A stretch of DNA of 64,000 nt from Caulobacter sp. FWC26 (lineage in GTDB: Bacteria > Pseudomonadota > Alphaproteobacteria > Caulobacterales > Caulobacteraceae), in NCBI RefSeq assembly GCF_002742645.2, contig NZ_CP033873.1, forward strand, positions 234,223 through 298,222, read 5' to 3'. The notes under the pieces were generated by a model. The model was not told the origin of the DNA and searched no databases. It saw only the letters and a program-made list of their open reading frames with translations. The position numbers and the translations under genes are program-made. Positions 20,291 to 30,281 of the stretch are shown piece after piece (position 1 is the first letter of the stretch; every line of letters starts with the position of its first letter).

Positions 20291-21747
20291 GCCAGCCGCC
20301 CCCAGCTGCCGAGGGTCGGGACGGTGCAAGGCCAGCCGTGTTCCTCGCCGATGCGCTTGGCCAGGACCTGCGCGCCGGCCGGCTCGCCATGGGTGACATA
20401 GACATGCCGCGGCGCCGCCTGCATGGCGCCCAGCCACCGCATGAGCTCGTCGCTGTCGGCGTGGGCCGACAGCATGGTCAGGTTCGCCACCTCGGCGTGG
20501 ACGGGGACGTGTTCGCCGTGGATCTTGATCGTCCGGGCCCCCGAGACGAGCGCAGCGCCGCGCGTGCCGGCCGCCTGGAAGCCGGAGAACAGGATGAGGT
20601 TGCGCTCATCCGGGGCGAACCGCTTGAGATGGTGCACGACGCGGCCACCGGTCGCCATGCCGCTGGCCGAGATGATCACCTTGGGGGTGGCGTCCGCGGT
20701 CAGCGCCTTGGATTCCTCGACTTCGCGCACATAGTGCGCGACGCCGCACGCGGCTTCGCATGCCGCGCGGCTCAGCCTGTGTTCGTCCATGAAATCACAC
20801 ATCAGCCCGCTGGCGTCGATCGCCATCGGGCTGTCCAGATAGATCGGCGCATCACGCAGCCGGCCGTCCGCGCGCAGACGGGACAGATGATAGAGCAGCG
20901 ATTGGACGCGACCGACCGCGAAGGCGGGGATCACCACGGTTCCCCCGCGTCGGATGCACCGTTCGATATGGTCTCCCAGCGCCCGCGACGGATCCACGCG
21001 GTCATGGCGGCGGTCGCCATAGGTGGATTCGACGATGACGTAGTCGGCCCGCGCCGGCGGTTCGGGGTCCTTGATCACCGCGTCGTCATAGCGCCCGATA
21101 TCGCCCGAGAAGAGAACCGACCGGCCCTTCCAGTCGATCTCGATCGACGCCGCGCCGAGGATGTGGCCGGCGCGATGGTAGCGCGTCCTGATCCCGTCGG
21201 CGAGCGAGCGCCATTCGCCAAACCCGATGGTCTCGAACAGCCGCAGGGCCAGGCGCGCGTCGGCCTCCGTGTAGAGCGGCAGCGCCGGATCGTGGCGCGA
21301 GAAGCCGTGGCGGTTGGCGAACTCCGCGTCCTTCTCCTGGATGCGCCCGCTGTCGGCGAGCAGCAGTTGGCAAAGGGCCGCCGTGGCCGGCGTGCTGAGG
21401 ACGGTCCCATCCCATCCCAGGCGGGCCATGCGTGGCAGGGCGCCCGAATGGTCGAGATGGGCGTGGGTGAGCAGCACCTGCTCGACGTCGGCCACCTCGG
21501 GCGCAAGCGGCGCCCAGTTGAGGCGGCGCAGGTCCTTGGCCCCCTGGAACAGACCGGAATCGACCACGATCCGGGTCTGGCCGTCGTCCAGCAGGTAGCG
21601 CGAGCCCGTCACCGTGCCCGACGCGCCGAGGAAGGCCACGGCAAGGCCGCCGGCCGGCCGCTCGGCAAGGTCGATGCGCGCTTCGCGTTCAAGGGCGGCC
21701 GTTCCGAAATTGCCGTGGAGCCGTTGCTTCTTCCTGTTCCTGTGCAT
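20287..21747 (-). CDS. MBL-fold RNA-processing-type hydrolase (beta-CASP family)
   Basis: 486 residues. The metallo-beta-lactamase core has the zinc motif THAHLDHSG, then GHILGAASIEI and FSGDIGRYDD. The beta-CASP insertion and later motifs are visible (ESTYGDRRHD, PAFAVGRVQSLLYHL, DSPMA, SASGMATGGRVVHHL, LSAHADSDELMRWL). This is the layout of YSH1/CPSF-like ribonucleases found in bacteria. The start was set at 21747, after AGAGG, because the in-frame sequence further upstream is low-complexity and extends to the window's divergent spacer. It is first in a three-gene operon with stop-start overlaps, which suggests it supplies nucleotides from RNA to the phosphorylase. Confidence 0.9.
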   Translation of the reverse strand: MHRNRKKQRLHGNFGTAALEREARIDLAERPAGGLAVAFLGASGTVTGSRYLLDDGQTRIVVDSGLFQGAKDLRRLNWAPLAPEVADVEQVLLTHAHLDHSGALPRMARLGWDGTVLSTPATAALCQLLLADSGRIQEKDAEFANRHGFSRHDPALPLYTEADARLALRLFETIGFGEWRSLADGIRTRYHRAGHILGAASIEIDWKGRSVLFSGDIGRYDDAVIKDPEPPARADYVIVESTYGDRRHDRVDPSRALGDHIERCIRRGGTVVIPAFAVGRVQSLLYHLSRLRADGRLRDAPIYLDSPMAIDASGLMCDFMDEHRLSRAACEAACGVAHYVREVEESKALTADATPKVIISASGMATGGRVVHHLKRFAPDERNLILFSGFQAAGTRGAALVSGARTIKIHGEHVPVHAEVANLTMLSAHADSDELMRWLGAMQAAPRHVYVTHGEPAGAQVLAKRIGEEHGWPCTVPTLGSWGRLA

Positions 21748-21952
21748 GGGCGGCTTGCCTCTGGTGATGATGCTCGCCGCGCAGCCTTTCAGGCTCGGTC
21801 GCCGCGGGCCAATACGCAAAGGCCGCAGACATCGCCGCCTGCCTCCGGGGACCCGCGGGCGCCGCCCCCACCCGCCGCTGCGGCCTCTACCTATACTTGG
21901 CGCCCGGGTCGCGGGCCTATGATAGGGCGTCAAGGCCTGAAGTGAGCGATCC

Positions 21953-22222
21953 ATGGATGTTCAACACCAAAAGCTGCGTCGGCGCGGAACGATCGTCCTG
22001 GTCGGGTTCCTGCTGATCGCCGGCTTCTTCCTGACCACCGAGCACGCCGCGCATGTGCTCGGCGTCGTGCCCTATCTGCTCCTACTGGCCTGTCCGCTGA
22101 TGCACCTGTTCATGCACCATGGCCATGGCGCCCATCAGCACGGGCGAGAGGACGCGCCCGGCCGCATCCCGGCGGACGCGCCGGCCAATCCCAACGAACC
22201 GGTCGAGAGGCAGCGGCGATGA
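21953..22222 (+). CDS. DUF2933 family small membrane protein
   Basis: 89 residues with a basic N-terminus, two hydrophobic segments (about 13-30 and 35-52) and a His-rich stretch LMHLFMHHGHGAHQHG. This is the pattern of the DUF2933 family, small membrane proteins common in metal-resistance operons. Function is unknown; the histidines could bind metal. The stop overlaps the start of the methyltransferase-like gene (ATGA), so the two are coupled. Confidence 0.8.
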   Translation: MDVQHQKLRRRGTIVLVGFLLIAGFFLTTEHAAHVLGVVPYLLLLACPLMHLFMHHGHGAHQHGREDAPGRIPADAPANPNEPVERQRR

Positions 22223-22857
22223 CCCATCCCGGTTACGGCTACGGCCTCTGGGGACTGGCTTTGGTCAACGCCGCCGTCTTCATCCTGTTCGCGTTCAGCT
22301 TCTTCAAGCCCGCGACCGGCCGCGACTGGCGCAGCTTCGGCGCGTTCAGCGCCTTTATCGTCGCCCTGTTCGCCGAGATGTACGGCTTCCCCCTGACCAT
22401 CTTCCTGCTCTCGGGATGGCTGCAGTCGCGTTTTCCCAGTGTCGACTGGTGGAGCCACGACGCCGGCCACCTGCTGGAGATGATGTTCGGCTGGCGGGTC
22501 AATCCCCACTTCGGACCGTTCCATATCGCCAGCTTCGTGCTGATCGGGACCGGGTTCTGGCTGATCTCGGTCGGCTGGGTGGCGCTGCACGCCCGTCAGC
22601 GCCACCGGGAGCTGGCCACCACGGGGGTCTACGCCAGGGTGCGCCATCCCCAGTACGCCGGCTTCATCCTGGTGATGCTAGGCTTCCTGCTGCAGTGGCC
22701 CACGCTGTTGACGCTGGCGATGTTCCCCGTGCTGGTGGTGATGTACGTCCGCCTGGCCCGTCACGAGGAGCAGGCGGCGCTGGCGCAGTTCGGCGACGCC
22801 TATCGCGACTACAGGGCGCGGGTTCCCGCCTTCATCCCCCGCTGGCCGTTGCGTTGA
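22219..22857 (+). CDS. isoprenylcysteine carboxyl methyltransferase (ICMT/PEMT) family membrane protein
   Basis: 212 residues with about five membrane helices. The C-terminal half has the family core: TTGVYARVRHPQYAGFILVMLGFLLQWPT and later RLARHEEQAALAQFGDAYRDYRARVPAFIP. These RHPxY and E/Y-R motifs bind S-adenosylmethionine in this integral-membrane family. The methyl acceptor is unknown in bacteria without prenylated proteins. Pairing with DUF2933 next to copper genes is seen here, but its role is not established. Confidence 0.82.
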   Translation: MTHPGYGYGLWGLALVNAAVFILFAFSFFKPATGRDWRSFGAFSAFIVALFAEMYGFPLTIFLLSGWLQSRFPSVDWWSHDAGHLLEMMFGWRVNPHFGPFHIASFVLIGTGFWLISVGWVALHARQRHRELATTGVYARVRHPQYAGFILVMLGFLLQWPTLLTLAMFPVLVVMYVRLARHEEQAALAQFGDAYRDYRARVPAFIPRWPLR

Positions 22858-22892
22858 CCCCCGCCATCGCCGCGGGGGCGACCGGGCGATGC

Positions 22893-23372
22893 TCAGCGAA
22901 GGGGCGCGAGCATGGCGCTCATCTGGTCGATCTCCTGCTGCTGGCCCTTGATGATCGTGGCGCAAAGGCTGCGGATCTCAGGATCCTTCACCGGCGCGCG
23001 TCCGCACATCAGGATCGCGCCAGCGTGATGCGGGATCATCGAGCGCAGGAACTCGCGGTCGCCGACCAGCCACTGCTGGCGAATGGCCGCAAAGCACAAG
23101 ACCCCGATGACAAGGCTGGACGCGACCAAGCCGCGGTTGAGGCCCTTGCGCGGATACATCATGCCCATGAGCACGAGTTCGAGCATGACCATCGGCGCGG
23201 TCATCAGGCCGGCCATGTAGGCCTGGTTGAAGCTTGGATGGATGTTCGCGGCCCTGTCGACCATGGCGTACATCAGGACATACATGGCCAGGAACGACAG
23301 CACGGTCATGGCGGCCAGGCGCAGGTAGGGCCTGTGGTGTTGATGGTCTTTGGGCGCGTGGTGCTCGGCCAT
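22893..23372 (-). CDS. DUF305 family membrane protein
   Basis: 159 residues starting with MAEHHAPKDHQHH, then three or four hydrophobic helices and a C-terminal domain with SMIPHHAGAILMC followed by DPEIRSLCATIIKGQQQEIDQM. The HHAxAI...M and EI..M pattern is that of DUF305, a ferritin-like helical domain often found with copper resistance. A His-rich start and Met-rich helices (MYAMVDRA, LMGMMYP) fit metal binding. A GGAG RBS precedes the chosen ATG; an upstream in-frame extension lacks one. Confidence 0.82.
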   Translation of the reverse strand: MAEHHAPKDHQHHRPYLRLAAMTVLSFLAMYVLMYAMVDRAANIHPSFNQAYMAGLMTAPMVMLELVLMGMMYPRKGLNRGLVASSLVIGVLCFAAIRQQWLVGDREFLRSMIPHHAGAILMCGRAPVKDPEIRSLCATIIKGQQQEIDQMSAMLAPLR

Positions 23373-23660
23373 GACTGTTTTCCGCTCCTGGAGCCCGGCG
23401 CAACCACGCGCCGGGGCGAGGTTTTCCAGCGGGTTGCGATGCTCCCACAACCGGCGAACGGCGCCCCCGTTCCGCCTCTGAAAATATTCACCGCGACCGC
23501 GCCAAAGGTCGAGGGATGGTCCAGGCCGCTGCGTATTGGACCAGATGGCGGCTTTCAGGCCCCGCCTCCAAGCCGTCGCCAGTCCGCGCGCGTCGCGGCA
23601 AATCGCATTCGGGGATTGTCCGGACATGACGAGGCCGTGTGACCGCGCTAAGCTCGCCCG

Positions 23661-24023
23661 ATGCTAAGGCATGCGCTCGCTTTCCTGGCCGCCGTGGCCC
23701 TCGCGTTCAGTCCGCTGGCGGTCAACGCCGCGCGGGCTGATTGCGACATGGCCGGCATGGACGCGATGAGCATGATCGCCATGGCCCCCGCCGGCGACGA
23801 CGTGGCCCAGGCCGAGCCCTGCTGCGATCACGGCAAGACCATGTCGGCCAAGGATTGCGCCAAGGCCTGCGCGATCAGTTGCGCCCTGTCCGTTGCGGCC
23901 CCCTGCCCGGGCTCGGAGACCCCGATCGCCGTCGGCTATCGCGTCGAGACCCGCTGGTCCAACACCAGCGGCCGCACCCACCGCCTCATCCCCGAAGATC
24001 CGCCCCCCCGAACGATCGCCTAG
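23661..24023 (+). CDS. Cys/Met-rich exported protein of unknown function
   Basis: 120 residues with a signal peptide (1-27, ending ARA). The mature part has MAGMDAMSMIAMAP, then PCCDHGKTMSAKDCAKACAISCAL with seven Cys, and a basic Pro-rich tail. No known domain. Small Cys/Met/His proteins of this kind often precede cus and czc operons and may bind metal in the periplasm. It is followed by a 365-base leader before cusC. Confidence 0.65.
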   Translation: MLRHALAFLAAVALAFSPLAVNAARADCDMAGMDAMSMIAMAPAGDDVAQAEPCCDHGKTMSAKDCAKACAISCALSVAAPCPGSETPIAVGYRVETRWSNTSGRTHRLIPEDPPPRTIA

Positions 24024-24129
24024 GACCGGCCCGAGGGCCGATCCCCGCCATCGCTGGTTTCACGCCCCGGTCCTGCCGGGCGCGCGTGATCGCCCGCGCT
24101 TTCGCCGGCTGGCTTTTCGATCTTCAAGG

Positions 24130-24264
24130 ATGACCTTCATGTCTCCCCGCCTTCCCGCGCTTGCGCTCGTCTCCGGCCTAGCTTCCGCGACGACCGTCTC
24201 GGCCGCCACGCCACGCGCCTGCGGCTATTTGCGGGCCGCCCAACCGGCCTGCCTGGCTCGCTAG
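24130..24264 (+). CDS. 44-residue signal-peptide-like small ORF in the cus leader
   Basis: AAGGA at 24126-24130 overlaps the ATG, with a second in-frame ATG three codons on. The product is a signal-like hydrophobic stretch ending VSA and a 19-residue tail with two Cys, terminated by TAG. It may be a leader peptide, a tiny exported protein or a decayed gene; nothing decides between them. Confidence 0.3.
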   Translation: MTFMSPRLPALALVSGLASATTVSAATPRACGYLRAAQPACLAR

Positions 24265-24315
24265 CTCGGCCGGGACGGGTGGGGCCGATCCCCTGTCTTC
24301 GCCCGTCCCGTCCGG

Positions 24316-24349
24316 CCCCGGCGAAGCGGCTGCAAACGCTTCGCCGGGG
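24316..24349 (+). promoter_or_regulatory. GC-rich hairpin in the cusC leader
   Basis: CCCCGGCGAAGCG (24316-24328) pairs perfectly with CGCTTCGCCGGGG (24337-24349) around an 8-base loop GCTGCAAA. It lies 39 bases before the cusC start and lacks a T-run, so it is more likely a leader structure affecting translation or mRNA stability than a terminator. It follows directly on the 44-residue ORF. Confidence 0.45.
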
Positions 24350-24388
24350 CGCTGGCCCCTCACGGCTTCCTCCAGGATTTTCGTCTCC

Positions 24389-25615
24389 ATGCGTATTCTC
24401 CCCCTTCTGGCCGGGCTGAGCTTGGCGAGCGTCGCCCACGCCGCGCCCCTGACCTACGCCCAGAGCCTCGACGCGGCCGCGGCCAATGCGCCGGCGCTGC
24501 GCGCCGCGGCCCTGCAGGTCGAGGCCGCCAAGGCCTCGGCCAAGGCGGCCGGCGCCCTGCCCGATCCCAAGCTCGCCGTCGGCCTCGACAACTTCCCGGT
24601 CTCGGGGCCGCCGGCCGGCCGGTTCGGAACCGACGAGATGACCATGGGCAAGGTCGGCTTCAGCCAGGACATGCCCAGCGCCGCCAAGCGCCAGGCGCGG
24701 ATCGGCCGGGCGCAGGCCGACATCGTCGCGGCCGGGGCCGAGGGCGCGGTCGAGGCCCGCCAGGTCCGGGTCGCCACGGCGCTGGCCTGGATCGAACTGC
24801 TCTACGCCCAGCGCAAGCTCGCCGCCCTGGACGGGGTGGTCGCCCAGCTGGCTCCCCTGTGGAGCGCCGCCCCGTCCGGCGTCGCGTCCGGACGCTCGCG
24901 GCCCGCCCAGGCGCTGGAGGCCGCGCAGATGCGCGCGGCCCTGGCGGATCGCCGCAGCGAGGCGGTCTCGGCCCTGGGAAGGGCCCGTGCGGCGCTGACC
25001 CGCTGGACCGGAGATCCCGACCCCGAGGCGCTCGGTCCGGCGCCCGACCTCGATCTCCCCCCCGCCAGTCTTCGGGCCGCGATCGACCGCCATCCCGCCG
25101 TGCTGGCCAAGGACGCCGCCGCCCGCCAAGCCCAGGCCGACGTCGCCCTGGCCAAGGCCGACAAGCAGCCCGACTGGAGCTGGGAAGTGGCCTACCAGCG
25201 CCGCGACCCGATGTTCGGCGACATGGTCTCGGCCGGGGTCAGCATCAGCCTGCCGCTGTGGGGCAAGAGCCGCCAGGATCCGATGATCGCCGCGCGCACC
25301 GCCAGCGCCGGCCGCGCCGACGCCCAGCGCGAGGACGCCCGCCGAGCGCTGAGCGCCCAGCTCGAGGCCGATCTGGCCGACCACGTCATGCATCACGAGC
25401 AATGGCTGCGGGCCCGCGACACGCTGCTGCCGCTGGCCAAGCAGCGGGCCCAGCTGGAGACCGCCGCCTATGGCTCCGGCGCGGCCGGTTTGCCCGACGT
25501 GCTGATCGCCTTCTCGAGCCTGGCCGAGGCCCAGCTCACCACCCTAGATCGCGAGGCCGCCGTCGCCATCGACGCCGCCCGCCTGACCCTCACCTACGGA
25601 AGCGACGATCAATGA
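24389..25615 (+). CDS. cusC: outer-membrane efflux factor, CusC/TolC family
   Basis: 408 residues with a signal peptide (1-18, ending AHA), then two OEP repeats of long amphipathic helices rich in Ala, Gln and Glu. A typical start PLTYAQSLDAAAANAPALRAA is visible, and the second repeat is marked by ISLPLWGKSRQDP. It forms the outer-membrane channel of the tripartite Cus pump. There is no lipobox Cys. The stop overlaps the start of cusB (ATGA). Confidence 0.9.
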   Translation: MRILPLLAGLSLASVAHAAPLTYAQSLDAAAANAPALRAAALQVEAAKASAKAAGALPDPKLAVGLDNFPVSGPPAGRFGTDEMTMGKVGFSQDMPSAAKRQARIGRAQADIVAAGAEGAVEARQVRVATALAWIELLYAQRKLAALDGVVAQLAPLWSAAPSGVASGRSRPAQALEAAQMRAALADRRSEAVSALGRARAALTRWTGDPDPEALGPAPDLDLPPASLRAAIDRHPAVLAKDAAARQAQADVALAKADKQPDWSWEVAYQRRDPMFGDMVSAGVSISLPLWGKSRQDPMIAARTASAGRADAQREDARRALSAQLEADLADHVMHHEQWLRARDTLLPLAKQRAQLETAAYGSGAAGLPDVLIAFSSLAEAQLTTLDREAAVAIDAARLTLTYGSDDQ

Positions 25616-27126
25616 CCCCCTCCCCCTCGATGAAGGCCCTGCTCGGCGCCGGCGCCGCCCTGGTCGTGCTGGCCGGGGCCGGCGGCTATGGCCTGGCCCG
25701 CCTGACCGCCAAGCCGCCGATGCCGGCGACCTCGGCCGAGAGCCGCAAGGTGCTCTACTGGTACGACCCGATGGTCCCGGCCCAGCACTTCGACAAGCCG
25801 GGCAAGTCGCCGTTCATGGACATGCCGCTGACGCCCAAATACGCCGGCGAGGCCGAAACCAGTGGTCCGGCGGCGGGGGTGCGGATCGACCCCTCGGCCG
25901 CCCAGAACCTCGGCTTCCGGCTGGCGACCGTGGAGGAAGGCGCGCTTTCCAGCGGCCTGACCGCCACCGGGATCGTCGACTTCAACCAGCGTGACGTCGC
26001 CGTCGTCCAGGCCCGCAGCGGCGGTTTCGTGCAGCGGGTTTATGGCCGCGCGCCGGGCGACGTGATCGCCGCCGGCGCGCCGCTGGCCGACCTGTTGGTT
26101 CCCGAATGGGGCGGCGCCCAGGCCGAATATCTGGCGGTCCGGCGCACCGGAGACGCGGCCCTGAGCGCCGCCGCCCGCCAGCGCCTGCGCCTCTTGGGCA
26201 TGCCCGACGGCGTGGTCGCCGGTCTCGACCGAGACGGGCGGCCGCGCACCACGATCACCATCACCGCGCCGCTCGGCGGGGTCGTTTCCAAGCTCGACGT
26301 GCGCGCCGGCATGACCGTGGGCGCGGGCCAGACCCTGGCCGAGATCAACGGCCTCTCGAGGGTCTGGGTCACGGCCGCCGTGCCCGAGGCGCAGGCCGGG
26401 CAGCTGCGTCCGGGCCAGGGCGTTGGCGTCACCCTGGCGGCCTATCCGAGCGAGACCCTGCGCGGGACGGTCCAGGCCGTGCTCCCGCAGGCCCAGGGCG
26501 ACAGCCGCACCTTGCAGGCGCGGATCGAACTGGCCAACCGCGACGGCCGCCTCAAGCCTGGCCTGTTCGCCACCATCGCCTTCGACGCGGCGACGCGGAC
26601 CGCCCTGCTGATCCCGTCCGAGGCGGTGATCCGCACCGGGGCGCGCGACGTGGTGATGCTGGCCGCCGACGGCGGCCGCTACCAGGCCGTCGAGGTCCGG
26701 ACCGGGCGCGAAGCCGGAGGCCGGACGGAGATCCTGGCCGGCCTGTCTTCCGGCCAGAAGGTCATCGCCTCGGGCCAGTTCCTGGTCGATTCCGAGGCCA
26801 GCCTGGCGGGCCTGCAGGTCCGGCCGCTTCCGGCCTTGGGCCCTCAAACACCCCCAGGCGACACGCCCATGGCCAAGCCGATGGCCCCGGCCAAGCCGGC
26901 CCTGGCCGAAACCACCGGCCGCGTCGAGCAGGTGACCCCGGACGGCGTCACCCTCTCGCACGGCCCCGTGCCGGCCATCGGCTGGCCGGCCATGACCATG
27001 ACCTTCCGCGCCGACCCGAGGCTGCTGAAGGGCGTGAAGGCCGGCGACCAGGTCCGCTTCGCCTTCGACCCGCCGCCGGCCGACCCGATCATCCGGCGCA
27101 TCGCCAAGATCGGCGGTGGCGCATGA
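25612..27126 (+). CDS. cusB: CusB-type periplasmic adaptor fused to a CusF-like domain
   Basis: 504 residues. One N-terminal membrane anchor is followed by the CusB heavy-metal motif [19 protein letters not shown] and [11 protein letters not shown], whose Met bind Cu(I)/Ag(I). The adaptor body (lipoyl, barrel and membrane-proximal domains) covers about 85-400. After a Pro/Met linker (about 405-425) the last 75 residues form a CusF-like OB fold with GWPAMTMTF, the Trp/Met copper site. The fusion delivers periplasmic metal to the pump. It is coupled on both sides by ATGA overlaps with cusC and cusA. Confidence 0.93.
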   Translation: MTPSPSMKALLGAGAALVVLAGAGGYGLARLTAKPPMPATSAESRKVLYWYDPMVPAQHFDKPGKSPFMDMPLTPKYAGEAETSGPAAGVRIDPSAAQNLGFRLATVEEGALSSGLTATGIVDFNQRDVAVVQARSGGFVQRVYGRAPGDVIAAGAPLADLLVPEWGGAQAEYLAVRRTGDAALSAAARQRLRLLGMPDGVVAGLDRDGRPRTTITITAPLGGVVSKLDVRAGMTVGAGQTLAEINGLSRVWVTAAVPEAQAGQLRPGQGVGVTLAAYPSETLRGTVQAVLPQAQGDSRTLQARIELANRDGRLKPGLFATIAFDAATRTALLIPSEAVIRTGARDVVMLAADGGRYQAVEVRTGREAGGRTEILAGLSSGQKVIASGQFLVDSEASLAGLQVRPLPALGPQTPPGDTPMAKPMAPAKPALAETTGRVEQVTPDGVTLSHGPVPAIGWPAMTMTFRADPRLLKGVKAGDQVRFAFDPPPADPIIRRIAKIGGGA

Positions 27127-30100
27127 TCGCCGCCCTGATCCGCTGGTCGGTCGCCAACCGCTTCTTCGTGCTGCTGGGCGCCCTGGCGCTGATCGTGGCC
27201 GGCGGCCTGGCGGTGCGGTCGACCTCGATCGACGCCCTGCCCGATCTCTCCGACACCCAGGTGATCATCCGCACCAGCTATCCGGGCCAGGCCCCGCAGC
27301 TGGTCGAGAACCAGGTCACCTATCCGCTGGCCACCACCATGCTGTCGGTGCCCGGCGCCAAGACCGTGCGCGGCTATTCGTTCTTCGGCGACAGCTTCGT
27401 CTATGTGATCTTCGACGACAAGACCGACCTCTACTGGGCCCGCTCGCGGGTCCTGGAATATCTCAACCAGGTGCAAGGCCGCCTGCCCGAAAGCGCCCGC
27501 CCGGCCCTGGGGCCCGACGCCACCGGGGTCGGCTGGGTCTATGAATACGCCCTGGTCGACAGGACCGGCGCTCACGACCTCAGCCAGCTGCGATCGATCC
27601 AGGACTGGTTCCTGCGCTATGAGCTGAAGACCCTACCGGGCGTGGCCGAGGTCTCGGCGATCGGCGGCATGGTCCGCCAGTACCAGGTGGTGCTCGACCC
27701 GCAGAAGCTGGCCAGCTTGGGGGTCACGCACCAACAGGTTGTCGCCGCGCTGAAAGGCGCCAACGCCGAGACCGGCGGCTCGGTGCTGGAGCTGGGCGAG
27801 GCCGAATACATGGTCCGCGCCACCGGCTATCTGAAGACGATCGAGGACTTCCAGGCCGTGCCGCTGAGGACGGCGGCCGGCGGAGTCCCCGTGCGTCTGG
27901 GCGAGGTGGCCACGATCCAGGTCGGCCCGGAAATGCGGCGCGGCGTCGCCGAACTCAACGGCCAGGGCGAGGTCGCCGGCGGCGTGGTGATCCTGCGCTC
28001 CGGCGAGAACGCCCGCACGACCATCGCGGCGGTGAAGGCCAAGCTGGCCGAGCTGAAGAAGAGCCTGCCGCCCGGCGTCGAGGTCGTCACCACCTATGAC
28101 CGCTCGGGCCTGATCGACCGGGCCGTCCATAACCTGACCGGCAAGCTGCTGGAGGAGTTCCTGGTCGTGGCCCTGGTCTGCGCCCTGTTCCTGGGCCACC
28201 TGCGCTCGGCCCTGGTGGCGATCCTCTCCCTGCCGCTGGGGGTGCTGGCCGCCTTCCTGGTCATGAAGAGCCAGGGCGTCGACGCCAACATCATGTCGCT
28301 GGGCGGCATCGCCATCGCCATCGGGGCCATGGTCGACGCGGCCGTGGTGATGATCGAGAACGCCCACAAGAAGCTGGAGCGCTGGGCCCATGAGCATCCG
28401 GGCGAGATCCTGACCGGCGAGGCCCGCTGGGCGGTGATCACCGAGGCCGCCGCCGAGGTCGGGCCCGCCCTGTTCTTCAGCCTGCTGATCATCACCCTGT
28501 CGTTCATCCCGGTCTTCACCCTGCAGGCCCAGGAAGGCCGGCTCTTCCGCCCCCTGGCCTTCACCAAGACCTACGCCATGGCGGCGGCGGCCATCCTTTC
28601 GGTGACCCTGATCCCGGTGCTGATGGGCTATCTGATCCGCGGCAAGATCCCCGACGAGGCGGCCAATCCCGTCAACCGCGTGCTGACGGCGGCCTATCGT
28701 CCGCTGCTCGACCGGGTGATGCGCCGGCCCAGGACCACCCTGCTGGTCGCGCTGCTGGCCTTCGCGACCACCGCTTGGCCGCTCGCCCACCTGGGTGGGG
28801 AGTTCATGCCCAACATGGACGAGGGCGATCTGCTCTACATGCCCTCGGCCCTGCCGGGCCTGTCGGCGGCCAAGGCCGGCCAGCTCCTCCAGCAGACCGA
28901 CCGGATGATCAAGACCGTGCCGGAGGTCGACAGCGTGTTCGGCAAGGCCGGCCGCGCCGAGAGCGCCACCGACCCGGCCCCGCTGGAGATGTTCGAGACC
29001 ACGATCCGCTTCAAGCCGCGCGACCAGTGGCGGCCGGGCATGACCCCCGACAAGCTGGTCGCCGAACTCGACCAGCGTGTCCGTGTGCCTGGCTTGACCA
29101 ATGTCTGGGTGCCGCCGATCCGCAACCGCATCGACATGCTGGCCACCGGCATCAAGAGCCCGATCGGGGTCAAGGTGTCGGGCGCGAACCTGGCCGAACT
29201 CGACCGCATCGCCCGCGAGGTCGAGGGCGTGGCCAAGAGCGTGCCGGGCGTCAGCTCGGCCCTGGCCGAGCGCTTGACCGGCGGACGCTATGTCGATGTC
29301 CGCATCGACCGCGCCGCCGCCGCGCGGTTCGGGCTCAACATCGACGACGTCCAGTCGATCGTCTCCGGGGCGATCGGCGGCGAGACCATCGGCCAGACGG
29401 TCGAGGGCCTGGCCCGCTATCCGATCAGCGTCCGCTATCCCCGCGAGCTGCGCGATAGCCTGGAGGGACTGCGCGCCCTTCCGGTGCTCACGCCAGGCGG
29501 CGCTCAGATCACCTTGGGAACCGTCGCCAATGTTGAGATCGCCGATGGCCCGCCGATGTTGAAGAGCGAGAACGGCCGGCCGAAGACCTGGGTCTATGTC
29601 GACGTGCGGGGCCGGGACCTGGCCTCGGTGGTCGGCGATTTGCGCCAGGCCGTGGGCGAGAGGGTCAAGCTCTCGCCGGGCGTCAGCCTCTCCTATTCGG
29701 GCCAGTTCGAATATCTGCAGCGCGCCGCCGACCGGCTGAAGATCGTCGTGCCGGCCACCCTGCTGATCATCTTCGTCCTGCTCTACGTGATCTTCCGCCG
29801 CTTCGACGAAGCGGGGCTGATCATGGCCACCCTGCCGTTCGCCCTGACCGGCGGGATCTGGACGCTCTACCTGGCGGGGTTCCACCAGTCGGTGGCCACT
29901 GGCGTCGGCTTCATCGCCCTGGCCGGGGTCTCGGCCGAGTTCGGGGTGGTGATGCTGATCTATCTCAAGCACGCCATGGACGCCCTGGGCCCGAACCCGG
30001 CGCCCGACCAGGTCGAGTCTGCGGTGCGCGAAGGCGCCCTGCTGCGGGTGCGGCCCAAGGCCATGACCGTGGCGGTGATCCTGGCAGGCCTGGCGCCGAT

Positions 30101-30269
30101 CCTCTGGGGCCACGGCGCGGGCTCGGAGGTCATGAGCCGCATCGCCGCCCCGATGATCGGCGGCATGCTCACAGCGCCCCTGCTGTCGATGTTCGTGATC
30201 CCGGCCGGATACCTGCTGCTGCGTCGCCGGCAAGCCCGAACCGCCGTTTCCGCTTCCACCTCAGCCTAA
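27123..30269 (+). CDS. cusA: CusA-type heavy-metal RND efflux pump
   Basis: 1048 residues, the full length of the HME-RND family, with twelve helices and two large periplasmic loops. The proton-relay helix 4 region [25 protein letters not shown] is of the monovalent-cation (Cu/Ag, CusA) type rather than the Czc type. The N-terminus ([22 protein letters not shown]) is also CusA-like. Periplasmic Met residues lie in [19 protein letters not shown]. It exports Cu(I)/Ag(I) across the outer membrane with CusB and CusC. The start overlaps the cusB stop. Confidence 0.94.
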   Translation: MIAALIRWSVANRFFVLLGALALIVAGGLAVRSTSIDALPDLSDTQVIIRTSYPGQAPQLVENQVTYPLATTMLSVPGAKTVRGYSFFGDSFVYVIFDDKTDLYWARSRVLEYLNQVQGRLPESARPALGPDATGVGWVYEYALVDRTGAHDLSQLRSIQDWFLRYELKTLPGVAEVSAIGGMVRQYQVVLDPQKLASLGVTHQQVVAALKGANAETGGSVLELGEAEYMVRATGYLKTIEDFQAVPLRTAAGGVPVRLGEVATIQVGPEMRRGVAELNGQGEVAGGVVILRSGENARTTIAAVKAKLAELKKSLPPGVEVVTTYDRSGLIDRAVHNLTGKLLEEFLVVALVCALFLGHLRSALVAILSLPLGVLAAFLVMKSQGVDANIMSLGGIAIAIGAMVDAAVVMIENAHKKLERWAHEHPGEILTGEARWAVITEAAAEVGPALFFSLLIITLSFIPVFTLQAQEGRLFRPLAFTKTYAMAAAAILSVTLIPVLMGYLIRGKIPDEAANPVNRVLTAAYRPLLDRVMRRPRTTLLVALLAFATTAWPLAHLGGEFMPNMDEGDLLYMPSALPGLSAAKAGQLLQQTDRMIKTVPEVDSVFGKAGRAESATDPAPLEMFETTIRFKPRDQWRPGMTPDKLVAELDQRVRVPGLTNVWVPPIRNRIDMLATGIKSPIGVKVSGANLAELDRIAREVEGVAKSVPGVSSALAERLTGGRYVDVRIDRAAAARFGLNIDDVQSIVSGAIGGETIGQTVEGLARYPISVRYPRELRDSLEGLRALPVLTPGGAQITLGTVANVEIADGPPMLKSENGRPKTWVYVDVRGRDLASVVGDLRQAVGERVKLSPGVSLSYSGQFEYLQRAADRLKIVVPATLLIIFVLLYVIFRRFDEAGLIMATLPFALTGGIWTLYLAGFHQSVATGVGFIALAGVSAEFGVVMLIYLKHAMDALGPNPAPDQVESAVREGALLRVRPKAMTVAVILAGLAPILWGHGAGSEVMSRIAAPMIGGMLTAPLLSMFVIPAGYLLLRRRQARTAVSASTSA

Positions 30270-30281
30270 GGAGATACGCTG

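Noticed and set aside
21897..21923. Sigma-70-like promoter (TTGGCG/TATGAT) before the DUF2933 gene
   Set aside because: The spacing is only 15 bases and the -35 is weak, so the call is not supported.
27633..30233. An 866-codon minus-strand frame
   Set aside because: Antisense shadow of cusA; its product has no domain and is full of Gln/His/Asp low-complexity.
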